A stretch of DNA of 14,435 nt from CAYRVX01 sp964642165 (GCA_964642165.1 CAZXOC010000199.1:1-14435); one strand, 5' to 3'. Shown: positions 1 through 6,807, counted from the first letter of the stretch. Translations and numbers: made by a program. Notes: generated by a model not told the origin, from the letters alone.

Positions 1-582
1 GAGCAAGACGAACAGACCACCCCCCCCCAGGAGACCCCCGCGGAGCCCCCCGCCGCCGAGGCGCCCGCGCCCGAGGCCGCCGAGCCGAAGCCCGAGCCCC
101 CGGCCGCGCCCGCTCCGGCAGACGCCGACCAGCCCGCCCCGGAGGCCCCCGAGCCCGTCGTGACGCCGGCCCCGTCGCGCCCGCTGCCGCCCGGACGGCA
201 CTACGTCTGGGGCACCGGGCGGCGCAAGGCCGCCGTCGCCCGCGTGCGGATCCGCCCGGGCACGGGCAAGTTCCTGGTCAACAAGCAGGATGCCGACAAG
301 TACTTCGACCACGAGCGCGACCGCCAGGCCATCCTCGCGCCGCTCCAGGCGGCGAAGATGGTGAAGGCCTGGGACGTGTGGGTCAACATCCGGGGCGGCG
401 GCTACACGGGCCAAGCCGGCGCGGTCGTGCTGGGCCTGGCGCGGGCCCTCGCCAAGGCCATGCCCGAGTGCGAGGGCGCGCTGCGAGACGGGGGCCTGCT
501 GACCCGCGACGCCCGCATGAAAGAGCGCAAGAAGCCGGGGCAGCCGGGCGCGCGCAAACGCTTCCAGTTCTCCAAGCGCTAA
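1..582 (+). CDS. rpsI: 30S ribosomal protein S9 (5' end outside window), with Pro/Ala/Glu-rich N-terminal extension
   Basis: S9 is a small-subunit ribosomal protein whose C-terminal tail reaches toward the P-site tRNA. The conserved core starts near position 200 with GTGRRKAAVARVRIRPG, continues with the Gly-rich VNIRGGGYTGQAGA segment and GLLTRDARMKERKKPG, and ends in the hallmark ARKRFQFSKR. The frame stays open to base 1, and the first 53 codons (positions 1-159) encode almost only Pro, Ala, Glu and Asp. I therefore annotate a partial gene whose start lies upstream. A GTG at 160 would give a conventional 140-residue S9, but no SD precedes it, so I consider it less likely. Some Actinobacteria are known to carry acidic N-terminal S9 extensions. 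rplM usually precedes rpsI and may lie just outside. The product is certain; the start is not. Confidence 0.93.
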   Translation, partial: EQDEQTTPPQETPAEPPAAEAPAPEAAEPKPEPPAAPAPADADQPAPEAPEPVVTPAPSRPLPPGRHYVWGTGRRKAAVARVRIRPGTGKFLVNKQDADKYFDHERDRQAILAPLQAAKMVKAWDVWVNIRGGGYTGQAGAVVLGLARALAKAMPECEGALRDGGLLTRDARMKERKKPGQPGARKRFQFSKR

Positions 583-605
583 GCCGCCTTTCTCGACGAA
601 CCGAC

Positions 606-641
606 AGGCCCCGGCTCCCGAAAGGCGCCGGGGCCTTTCTC
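606..641 (+). terminator. Rho-independent terminator after rpsI
   Basis: A perfect 10-bp stem pairs AGGCCCCGGC (606-615) with GCCGGGGCCT (627-636) around an 11-nt loop, followed by TTTCTCT. It sits 24 nt after the rpsI stop and just before the argC SD, so it should separate the ribosomal transcript from argCJ. The argC promoter was not identified; it would have to overlap this short space or rely on read-through. Confidence 0.85.
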
Positions 642-653
642 TAGGAGAGCCTC

Positions 654-1697
654 ATGCACAGCGACAACGAAGGCGCCTCGCAGGCGATTCGCGTGATCCT
701 CGTCGGCGGCAGCGGCTACACGGGCTTCGAGGTCATCCGCTGGCTGGCGCGGCACGACGGCGCGGAGCTGGTCGGCGTGTTCGGCCCGAAAGACGAGCTC
801 GGGCCGATGGAGGCGTTCTACCCGCACCTGGCCAAGATGTGCGCCCTGTCGCAGGAGCTGTTCGAGCCCGACCGCCTCGCCGACCTCCACGCGGACCTCG
901 CCCTGCTCTGCGTGCCGCACAAGGTGGCGATGAGCTACGTCCCGGCCCTGCTGGGCGCGAACCTGCGCGTCATCGACTGGTCGGCGGACTACCGGCTGCG
1001 CGACCCGGCCGTCTACGAGACGTGGTACTGCCCCCACACCGACACGGGGCACCTCGACGAGGCGGTCTACGGGCTGCCGGAATACTACGCCGAGGCGATC
1101 CGCACCGCCCGCCTGGTGGCCAACCCGGGCTGCTATCCCACCTGCGCTGCCCTGCCGCTGGCGCCCGTGATCCGCGCCGGGCTCGTCGAGCCCACCGGCA
1201 TCGTGGTCAACGCCATCAGCGGCGTCTCCGGCGCCGGGCGGAAGCCCGCGCCGAAGTTCCACTTCCCCGAGCGAAACGAGAACTTCGAGCCCTACGGCGT
1301 GGGCACCCACCGCCACATGCCCGAGATGGAGCAGGTCCTCGGCGACCTGACCGGCCGCGACGTCGAGCTGCTCTTCCAGCCGCACCTCTGCCCCATGGAC
1401 CGCGGCATGCTCTGCACGATCTACGCCCGCCCCACACGCGACGTCAGCACGGACGAGCTGACCGCCTGCCTCGAGGCGGCCTACGCCCCGGCGCCCTTCG
1501 TCCGCGTCCGCACGGACGTCCTGCCGGCCACCAAGTACGTCACGTACACGAACTTCTGCGACGTCGCCGCACGCGCCGCCAAGGGCCGCGCCGTCCTCTT
1601 CGGCGCCCTGGACAACCTCCTCAAGGGCGCCACCACGCAGGCCCTCCAGAACATGAACCTCATGTTCGGCTTCGACGAGACGGCCGGACTGTACTGA
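654..1697 (+). CDS. argC: N-acetyl-gamma-glutamyl-phosphate reductase
   Basis: Third step of arginine biosynthesis: NADPH-dependent reduction of N-acetylglutamyl phosphate to the semialdehyde, in the cytosol. The 347-residue protein has the usual family length. Seen: the N-terminal dinucleotide-binding loop VGGSGYTG (residues 17-24), the active-site segment NPGCYPT with nucleophile Cys160, the GVSGAGR loop (190-196), and the histidine-containing GTHRHMPE segment (217-224) that corresponds to the catalytic His region. The C-terminus, GALDNLLKGATTQA and following, is also typical. The ATG at 654 is preceded by AGGAGA (643-648) with a 5-nt spacing. argJ follows after 14 nt, so the two are almost certainly co-transcribed. 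The other arginine genes (argB, argD) are not in the window. Confidence 0.97.
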   Translation: MHSDNEGASQAIRVILVGGSGYTGFEVIRWLARHDGAELVGVFGPKDELGPMEAFYPHLAKMCALSQELFEPDRLADLHADLALLCVPHKVAMSYVPALLGANLRVIDWSADYRLRDPAVYETWYCPHTDTGHLDEAVYGLPEYYAEAIRTARLVANPGCYPTCAALPLAPVIRAGLVEPTGIVVNAISGVSGAGRKPAPKFHFPERNENFEPYGVGTHRHMPEMEQVLGDLTGRDVELLFQPHLCPMDRGMLCTIYARPTRDVSTDELTACLEAAYAPAPFVRVRTDVLPATKYVTYTNFCDVAARAAKGRAVLFGALDNLLKGATTQALQNMNLMFGFDETAGLY

Positions 1698-1711
1698 CCG
1701 GGAGTCCACCC

Positions 1712-2917
1712 ATGAGCCGCACCAGCCACATCACCGTGCCCGCGGGCTTCCAGGCCGCCGGCGTGCACTGCGGGGTCAAGACGACCGAGCAGGAGGACCT
1801 GGCGATCCTGGCGGCCGTGCGCGACGCGTCTGTCGCCGTCGTCACCACCCGCAACCAGGTCGTCGGGGCGCCGGTGATCCGAACGCGGCGCGTGCTGCCG
1901 CGCGGCTTCGGGCGGGCACGCGGCATCGTCGTGAACGCGGGCAACAGCAACGTCTGCACCGGCAAGGCGGGCCTGCGCGACGCCGAGACGATGGCGGCCC
2001 TGGCGGCCAGGGCGCTGGGCTGCGAGGGCGACAAGGTCCTGGTGGCGTCGACGGGCGTCATCGGCGAGCGCCTGCCGATGGCGAAGATCCGCGCGGGCAT
2101 CGCCGGCGCGGGGGCGCGGCTCTCGCGCAAGAACGACGCGGCCGCCCTGCGCGCCATCATGACCACCGACACGCGCGAGAAGTCCGCCGTCGTGCAGGTG
2201 CGGCTCGGCGGGCAGGCCGTCACGGTGGCCGGCATCGTGAAGGGCTCGGGCATGATCGCCCCGTCGATGGCCACGATGATCGCGCTGATCACGACGGACG
2301 CGGCGATCTCGCCGCGGCTGCTGCACCGGGCGCTGGTGGCGGCCGTCGAGGGCAGCTTCCACGCCGTCACGGTGGACTCCGACACGTCCACGTCGGACAT
2401 CGTGGCGGTCTTCGCTTCGGCGGCGTCCGGTGCGCGGGCGATCCGGAGCGGCACGCCCGACTGGCGCAAGTTCGCCGCGGCGCTGGCGGAGGTGTGCGCC
2501 GAGCTGGCGCGGGCCGTCGTCCTCGACGGCGAGGGCGCGACCAAGCTGATCGAGGTCCACGTGCGCGGGGCGCGCAGCGGCGCCGAGGCGGAACTGGCCG
2601 CCAAGAGCATCGCCGACTCGCCGCTGGTGAAGACGGCCGTGCACGGCGGCGACCCCAACTGGGGGCGGATCGCCATGGCCGTGGGCAAGTCGGCGGCCAA
2701 GGTCGTGCTCGAGAAGCTCCGCATCCGGGTCGGCGGCGTGACGGTCTGTTCCGCCGGCACGGGGCGGCGGTTCGACCGCAAGAAGGTCGAGCGGCACCTG
2801 GGCGGCAGCGAGGTCCGCATCGACTGCGACCTGGGGCTGGGCAAGGGCCGCTTCACGGCCCTGACGTGCGACCTGTCGCGCGAGTACATCGCCATCAACG
2901 CGGATTACCATACGTAG
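1712..2917 (+). CDS. argJ: Bifunctional ornithine acetyltransferase / N-acetylglutamate synthase
   Basis: ArgJ transfers the acetyl group from N-acetylornithine to glutamate, recycling it in the cyclic arginine pathway; many members also make N-acetylglutamate from acetyl-CoA. The 401-residue precursor is of normal length. Seen: VVNAGNSNVCTG (73-84), VASTGVIGERLPM (111-123), the self-cleavage region KGSGMIAPSMATM with the expected Ala187/Thr188 scission and Thr188 as nucleophile, VDSDTSTSDIVAVF, and HGGDPNWGRIAMAVG. It ends in INADYHT, the usual ArgJ terminus. The ATG at 1712 has the SD GGGAG (1700-1704). It forms an operon with argC. Whether it is mono- or bifunctional cannot be read from the sequence alone; no separate argA is visible here. 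Confidence 0.96.
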   Translation: MSRTSHITVPAGFQAAGVHCGVKTTEQEDLAILAAVRDASVAVVTTRNQVVGAPVIRTRRVLPRGFGRARGIVVNAGNSNVCTGKAGLRDAETMAALAARALGCEGDKVLVASTGVIGERLPMAKIRAGIAGAGARLSRKNDAAALRAIMTTDTREKSAVVQVRLGGQAVTVAGIVKGSGMIAPSMATMIALITTDAAISPRLLHRALVAAVEGSFHAVTVDSDTSTSDIVAVFASAASGARAIRSGTPDWRKFAAALAEVCAELARAVVLDGEGATKLIEVHVRGARSGAEAELAAKSIADSPLVKTAVHGGDPNWGRIAMAVGKSAAKVVLEKLRIRVGGVTVCSAGTGRRFDRKKVERHLGGSEVRIDCDLGLGKGRFTALTCDLSREYIAINADYHT

Positions 2918-2945
2918 GCGCGCGGGGACGCTGCGCGGGGGGGGA

Positions 2946-2978
2946 GACAGAAAGACCCCCCGGCCCGCCGGCCGGGGG
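2946..2978 (-). terminator. Terminator-like hairpin; T-rich side reads on the minus strand (end of ndk-cupin-ligA transcript?)
   Basis: A perfect 9-bp stem pairs 2957-2965 (CCCCCGGCC) with 2970-2978 (GGCCGGGGG) around a 4-nt loop. On the plus strand the bases after it (CGTTGGG) are not T-rich, so it is a poor argJ terminator. Read on the minus strand it is followed by TCTTTCTGTCT, which looks like a true Rho-independent tail. I assign it mainly to the minus strand, where the next upstream gene is ligA, about 430 nt away (gap included). It may work weakly in both directions. Confidence 0.6.
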
Positions 2979-3002
2979 CGTTGGGAAGAGGCGTGCCGGG
3001 GG

Positions 3003-3057
3003 TCGGGCGTTTTGCCCCTTCGCGCCTTGGCGATCCGTGGTAGAATGGACCTGTGCA
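3003..3057 (+). repeat. 55-nt direct repeat, copy 1 (left edge of assembly gap)
   Basis: These last 55 bases before the N block are identical to the first 55 bases after it (3158-3212). The repeat contains a small GGGC-GTTTT-GCCC inverted repeat near its start and a TAGAAT -10-like box at 3041-3046. Because both copies end exactly at the gap, the true repeat may be longer, or the two copies may be one sequence duplicated by assembly. Confidence 0.9.
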
Positions 3058-3157
3058 NNNNNNNNNNNNNNNNNNNNNNNNNNNNNNNNNNNNNNNNNNN
3101 NNNNNNNNNNNNNNNNNNNNNNNNNNNNNNNNNNNNNNNNNNNNNNNNNNNNNNNNN
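3058..3157. other. Assembly gap of exactly 100 N
   Basis: One hundred N lie between two identical 55-nt edges. A round number is usually a placeholder for a gap of unknown size, so the real distance may be zero, negative (overlap) or larger. Nothing can be said about its content. Confidence 0.98.
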
Positions 3158-3212
3158 TCGGGCGTTTTGCCCCTTCGCGCCTTGGCGATCCGTGGTAGAA
3201 TGGACCTGTGCA
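3158..3212 (+). repeat. 55-nt direct repeat, copy 2 (right edge of assembly gap)
   Basis: Identical over 55 nt to 3003-3057. This copy leads directly into the small-peptide unit: its TAGAAT (3196-3201) lies 44 nt upstream of the proposed GTG start. Confidence 0.9.
3174..3201 (+). promoter_or_regulatory. Candidate promoter of the small-peptide unit
   Basis: TAGAAT at 3196-3201 matches the sigma-70 -10 consensus at five of six positions. The best -35 is weak: TTCGCG (3174-3179) with a 16-nt spacer. The -10 context TAGAATGGA resembles TAGGATGGA of the strong promoter at 6869-6897. Transcription would start near 3208. The same box is present in repeat copy 1. Confidence 0.45.
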
Positions 3213-3245
3213 GTAAGGGCGTGATTGCCCGGGAGGTAGTCAGCC

Positions 3246-3320
3246 GTGATCCGTAAGAAGTGGCGGCGCAAGGTCAAGATGATCCTCTTCATCATCCTCA
3301 GCTTCGCCGCAATGTGTTGA
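3246..3320 (+). CDS. Putative 24-residue basic/hydrophobic small membrane peptide
   Basis: An unrecognised small gene. GTG at 3246 is preceded by the strong SD GGGAGGT (3231-3237) with 8-nt spacing. The frame gives 24 residues: a very basic start (MIRKKWRRKVK) and a hydrophobic end (MILFIILSFAAMC), then TGA. This is the make-up of a one-pass or membrane-inserting micropeptide. A -10 box lies upstream and a Rho-independent terminator lies 47 nt after the stop, so it looks like a complete transcription unit. The C-terminal Cys is not in a lipobox context (AAMC). Possible roles include a membrane micropeptide, a type I toxin-like peptide or a leader peptide; none can be chosen from sequence. It begins 33 nt after a 55-nt repeat that is duplicated at the assembly gap, so additional copies may exist. 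Chance occurrence is not excluded. Confidence 0.5.
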   Translation: MIRKKWRRKVKMILFIILSFAAMC

Positions 3321-3366
3321 TTCGCTGTACCGGCCCCCGCGCTGCCTGATGCGCCCACGACGTTCC

Positions 3367-3393
3367 CGCCCGCCGCCAGGCGGGCGTTTGCTT
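3367..3393 (+). terminator. Rho-independent terminator after the small-peptide unit
   Basis: An 8-bp perfect stem pairs CGCCCGCC (3367-3374) with GGCGGGCG (3379-3386) around the 4-nt loop GCCA and is followed by TTTGCTT. The T tract is on the plus strand only. The only plus-strand gene it can serve is the small ORF (or an unseen gene in the gap), which supports transcription of this region. It lies 13 nt from the ligA stop on the other strand. Confidence 0.75.
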
Positions 3394-3406
3394 GCGCCCG
3401 CGGCGC

Positions 3407-5905
3407 TCAGCCCCGCCCCAGGCGGCGGCGAAACTCCGCCTCGTCGATGATCTCCACGCCGAGCTTCCTGGCCTTGTCGGCCTTCGAGCCGGGCGACTCC
3501 CCCACCACGACGAAGTCCGTCTTCTTCGAGACGGTCGACGCCGCCCGCCCGCCGGCGGCCTTGATGGCGTCCTGAGCCCCCTTCCGCGAGAAGCCCTCCA
3601 GCACGCCGGTGACGACGACCGTCTTGCCCGCGAGCGGCGGCTCGGCGGCCTCCCCCCCGGGCGTGGGAGTTCCTTGTCTGCTGGTCATCTCAACGCCGAC
3701 ATCGGACAACTCGGCGACTATCCGTTGCCCGGATGTGCTGTGGAGAAACCGGTGGAGGTTGCGCGCAACGACACTTCTCTCGGCGAGCGCCTCATAGATC
3801 TCCCGCTCCGAGGCCTGCGCGAGCTCACCCAGCGTGCTGAAGTGCTCTCTGAGAAGCGGGAGTCGTTTGCCCAAGATGCGAGTCTGGCTGAAGCCCGGGA
3901 CCCGAAGTCTCAACACGTTCTCCTGTGTCAGGGGTGCCTCCATGCAAACAGTGCCCAAGGCTCTGGTGCCCGCCTGCCCCTGGAAGAAGCCGTGGACCTT
4001 CTTGGCTAGCCGGCGCGCCGCGGAGCTTGAGCTTGGCTTGTCGGCCTTGCCACTCTCACGATCCGCCTTCCTCCGAGACAGCTTCTGCCTGATTTCCTCC
4101 TCCGTGCTCTGGAGGAGGGCCTCCATGTTGCCGAACTCGTGGGCGATCTCCTCGCAGAGGGTCGCGCCGACTTTCGGGATCCCAAGAGCGGCAAGCACTC
4201 TTCCCAGACCACGACACTTGCTGGCCTGGATCGCAGCCAAGAGCTTCACCGTGGACTTGTCCTGCATCCGCTGAACGACTGCCTGCCCACCCTCGCTGAC
4301 ACTCTCGGCTACCACCAACCCAATCAAGTCGTCTCTTGTCAACCGATAGAGGTCTGCGAAGTGCTTCACGATCCCGCCCCTAACGAGAGCGTCTACGACG
4401 GCCGGACCCAGTGTGTCGATATCCATCTGGTTCCGTCCGGCGAAGAAGCGCAGTCCTTCCCGCAGTCTGGCCGGGCACTCAGGGTTTGTGCATCTCAGGT
4501 CAACCATGTGGTCGACCTTCTCGACCGGCTTGTCACAACCGCGGTCAGTCCCTTTAGTTCTGCACTTCTCAGGAGGCGCGATCCGCTGTCGCCGCACCAT
4601 GTAGAACTCACAGTCCTCGTTCGTGCATCGGTAAGCCGTATGCCTAGGTTTCGGCGGCTCCCACTCCAACTCCATCCCACACGCCGGGCAGTGAGTGGGC
4701 GCCTCAATTGGCTTTGCGGACGCTCTTCGGATCTCCTTCTTTACGTCCAATACCCGCGGGATGATCTCCCCTGCCTTCTCGACGGCGATCGTGTCCCCGA
4801 TGCGAACGTCGAGCCGGGCTATCTCGTCGTAGTTGTGGAGGCTGGCCTTGGAGACCTGCGTCCCCCCCAGAGCGACAGCCTCGAAGTGGGCGACGGGCGT
4901 TATCACGCCCGTCCTCCCGACCTGTGCCGAGACTTGCTTGAGAACGGCAAGCGCCCGCTCGGCCTGGTACTTGTAGGCGATGCACCAGCGCGGGTACCGG
5001 CTGGTCGCGCCGAGCCGCTCGCGCAGGGCTAGGTCGTCGACCTTCACGACCATGCCGTCGGTCTCGTAGTCGACGTCGCCGCGGCGGTCGAGCCAGGCCT
5101 CGATGGCGGCGAGGGTCTCGTCGATGTCCGCGCAGACGGTGGCGTGGCGGTTGGTGGGGACGCCCCACCCGGCGAGGCGCCGCATGGTCTCTCCGGCCGT
5201 CGGGGCGACGGGCTGCGACATCGCGCCGAGGCTGTGGGCCAGGAACGCCAGCCCGCGCCCGGCGACGATCCGCGGGTCGAGCTGCTTGAGCGTCCCGGCC
5301 GCCCCGTTGCGGGGGTTGGCGAACGTGTCGAGCCCCTCGGCGGCTCGCCGGGCGTTGGTGCGGTTGAAGGTGCTTCGCGGCCAGCACACCTCGCCGCGGA
5401 CCTCGAGCACGTCGGGCAGGTGCTCCCCCGCCAGCGCCAGGGGGATCGAGCGGATGGTGCGGGCGTTGGAGGTGATGTCGTCGCCGCGCCGCCCGTCGCC
5501 GCGCGTGGCGGCCAGGACGAGCCGTCCGCCCTCGTAGCGCAGCGACACGGCCACGCCGTCGATCTTCGGGTCCACCAGGTACGCCACGGGCTCGTCGCCC
5601 AGGGCGCGGTGGACGCGGGCGTCGAACTCTCGCAGCTCGGACTCGTCGTAGGTGTTGTCGATGCTCAGCATCGCCACGGCGTGCTCGACGGTGCGGAAGC
5701 CCTCGATGGGCTCCCCGCCGACGCGCCGCGTGGGCGAGTCGGGCGTGACCAGCTCGGGGTGGTCGGCCTCGAGGCGCTTCAGCTCGTCCAGGAGGCGGTC
5801 GTACTCGCGGTCGGAGATCTCGGGGGCGGCCTCGACGTAGTACAGGCGGTCGTGCCGCCGGACCTCCGCGCGAAGCCGTTCGATCCGTTCGGCGTCGCTG
5901 GGCAT
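3407..5905 (-). CDS. ligA: NAD+-dependent DNA ligase, enlarged (832 aa)
   Basis: LigA seals nicks in replication and repair using NAD+. Domains in order: Ia (about 1-65, YY...SDREYD); adenylation domain with catalytic Lys114 in PKIDG and motif DGMVVKV (283-289); OB fold from VGRTGVITPVAHFEAV onward; zinc region with eight cysteines (406, 409, 427, 432, 448, 457, 472, 477); helix-hairpin-helix region (about 555-740); BRCT (about 757-832, GKTVVVTGVLEGFSR). The family is usually near 670 residues. The excess lies in the zinc region (about 45 residues) and in the HhH region (about 100 residues, including a Ser-rich linker near 622-630). Composition is lower in GC from about 3665 to 4940 (residues about 322-747) than at either end. 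ATG 5905 has a perfect AGGAGG (5912-5917), 6 nt away. It is last in the ndk-cupin-ligA operon, 20 nt after the cupin gene. Confidence 0.95.
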   Translation of the reverse strand: MPSDAERIERLRAEVRRHDRLYYVEAAPEISDREYDRLLDELKRLEADHPELVTPDSPTRRVGGEPIEGFRTVEHAVAMLSIDNTYDESELREFDARVHRALGDEPVAYLVDPKIDGVAVSLRYEGGRLVLAATRGDGRRGDDITSNARTIRSIPLALAGEHLPDVLEVRGEVCWPRSTFNRTNARRAAEGLDTFANPRNGAAGTLKQLDPRIVAGRGLAFLAHSLGAMSQPVAPTAGETMRRLAGWGVPTNRHATVCADIDETLAAIEAWLDRRGDVDYETDGMVVKVDDLALRERLGATSRYPRWCIAYKYQAERALAVLKQVSAQVGRTGVITPVAHFEAVALGGTQVSKASLHNYDEIARLDVRIGDTIAVEKAGEIIPRVLDVKKEIRRASAKPIEAPTHCPACGMELEWEPPKPRHTAYRCTNEDCEFYMVRRQRIAPPEKCRTKGTDRGCDKPVEKVDHMVDLRCTNPECPARLREGLRFFAGRNQMDIDTLGPAVVDALVRGGIVKHFADLYRLTRDDLIGLVVAESVSEGGQAVVQRMQDKSTVKLLAAIQASKCRGLGRVLAALGIPKVGATLCEEIAHEFGNMEALLQSTEEEIRQKLSRRKADRESGKADKPSSSSAARRLAKKVHGFFQGQAGTRALGTVCMEAPLTQENVLRLRVPGFSQTRILGKRLPLLREHFSTLGELAQASEREIYEALAERSVVARNLHRFLHSTSGQRIVAELSDVGVEMTSRQGTPTPGGEAAEPPLAGKTVVVTGVLEGFSRKGAQDAIKAAGGRAASTVSKKTDFVVVGESPGSKADKARKLGVEIIDEAEFRRRLGRG

Positions 5906-5925
5906 GGCGCGCCTCCTGCCGGCGC

Positions 5926-6270
5926 TCAGCTCTGCGGCTTCGGGATGAGGCAGAGGAACGTCAGCTCCTCGCCCCCGGTGTTGCGGAACTGGTGGTCGTC
6001 CTCGGGCGCGACGTAGACGCAGTCGCCGGCGGCGATGGGCGCCTCTCCGCCGGGCGTGACGACCACTCCCCGCCCGGCCAGGACGTACACCTCGTGCTCC
6101 CAGGCGTGCCGGTGGCGCGGGGTGTGCCCGCCCGGCGCGACGGTGAACTGCCGCATGTAGAAGGTCGGCGCGCCGTCCGGCTCGTGGATGAGCCAGCGGA
6201 TCTGCACGCCCTCGGCGCCTTCGGCGTCGACGGGCTCGACGGGAACGTCGTCGGCTCGTTTGATCTTCAT
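5926..6270 (-). CDS. Small single-domain cupin protein
   Basis: A 114-residue cupin_2-type beta-barrel, probably a cytosolic metal-binding protein. The first cupin motif is seen as GGHTPRHRHAWEHEVYVLAG, with candidate metal ligands His53, His55 and Glu60; the second is GDCVYVAPEDDHQFRN, with His93 and Asn97. All four usual ligands are therefore present. Substrate and reaction cannot be told; such proteins range from dioxygenases and isomerases to sugar or small-ligand sensors. The ATG at 6270 has GGAGAA (6275-6280) upstream. It starts 25 nt after the ndk stop and ends 20 nt before the ligA start, so it is co-transcribed with both; nothing in the sequence links it functionally to them. Confidence 0.88.
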   Translation of the reverse strand: MKIKRADDVPVEPVDAEGAEGVQIRWLIHEPDGAPTFYMRQFTVAPGGHTPRHRHAWEHEVYVLAGRGVVVTPGGEAPIAAGDCVYVAPEDDHQFRNTGGEELTFLCLIPKPQS

Positions 6271-6295
6271 GGGTTTCTCCGGGTGGCGCGGCCGG

Positions 6296-6766
6296 TCAGA
6301 TCCACTCCTCGCCCCGGCGGGCGTACACCCACCGCATCGCGGGAAGCTCGTAGTCGTGGATCTCCTCGTCCGCGAAGAACAGCGGGATCTCCCGCTCGGC
6401 GGAGGCCGGCGAGTCCGACCCGTGGATGAGATTGTACCGCATCGACATGCCGAAGTCGCCGCGGAGGGTCCCCGGCGCGGCGTCGGGCCCGAACGTCGGC
6501 CCCATCGTCTTCCGGCAGACCTCGATGGCGCGGCGGCCCTCCAGGACCATGGCCACGACGGGCGCGGCCGTGATGAACTCCAGCAGCGGCTCGTAGAAGT
6601 CCTTGCCCTCGTGGACGGCGTACATCCGCCGGGCGAGGTCGGCCGAGACGCGGAGCATCTTCATCGCGGCGATCTGGAGGCCTTTCTGCTCGAAGCGGGC
6701 GACGATGCGCCCGACGAGCTGGCGGAGCACGGCGTCGGGCTTCAGGACGATCAGCGTTCGTTCCAT
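6296..6766 (-). CDS. ndk: Nucleoside diphosphate kinase
   Basis: Transfers the gamma-phosphate of ATP to nucleoside diphosphates through a phosphohistidine, balancing (d)NTP pools in the cytosol. The 156-residue protein begins MERTLIVLKPDAV, the standard Ndk start, and contains NLIHGSDSPASAEREI with catalytic His115, followed by LFF. I chose ATG 6766 over an in-frame start at 6808 because the extra 14 residues are not Ndk-like, because GGAGAG (6771-6776) precedes 6766, and because 6808 lies inside the predicted -10 box. It is the first gene of the ndk-cupin-ligA operon and is driven by the promoter at 6808-6836. It is slightly longer than the usual 140 or so residues. Confidence 0.96.
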   Translation of the reverse strand: MERTLIVLKPDAVLRQLVGRIVARFEQKGLQIAAMKMLRVSADLARRMYAVHEGKDFYEPLLEFITAAPVVAMVLEGRRAIEVCRKTMGPTFGPDAAPGTLRGDFGMSMRYNLIHGSDSPASAEREIPLFFADEEIHDYELPAMRWVYARRGEEWI

Positions 6767-6807
6767 GCGTCTCTCCAGGCATCGATGTCGGCGGCAGCGG
6801 GCACGCA

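Noticed and set aside
160..162. GTG as the rpsI start
   Set aside because: There is no SD and the frame is open to the window edge with biased composition; kept as an alternative only.
2957..2978. Hairpin as the argJ terminator
   Set aside because: On the plus strand it lacks a T tract; the T-rich flank is on the minus strand. It is kept as a minus-strand terminator.
3003..3212. CRISPR array or insertion-sequence ends at the 55-nt repeat
   Set aside because: Only two copies with an N block between them, no spacer pattern, no terminal inverted repeats and no transposase or cas gene nearby.
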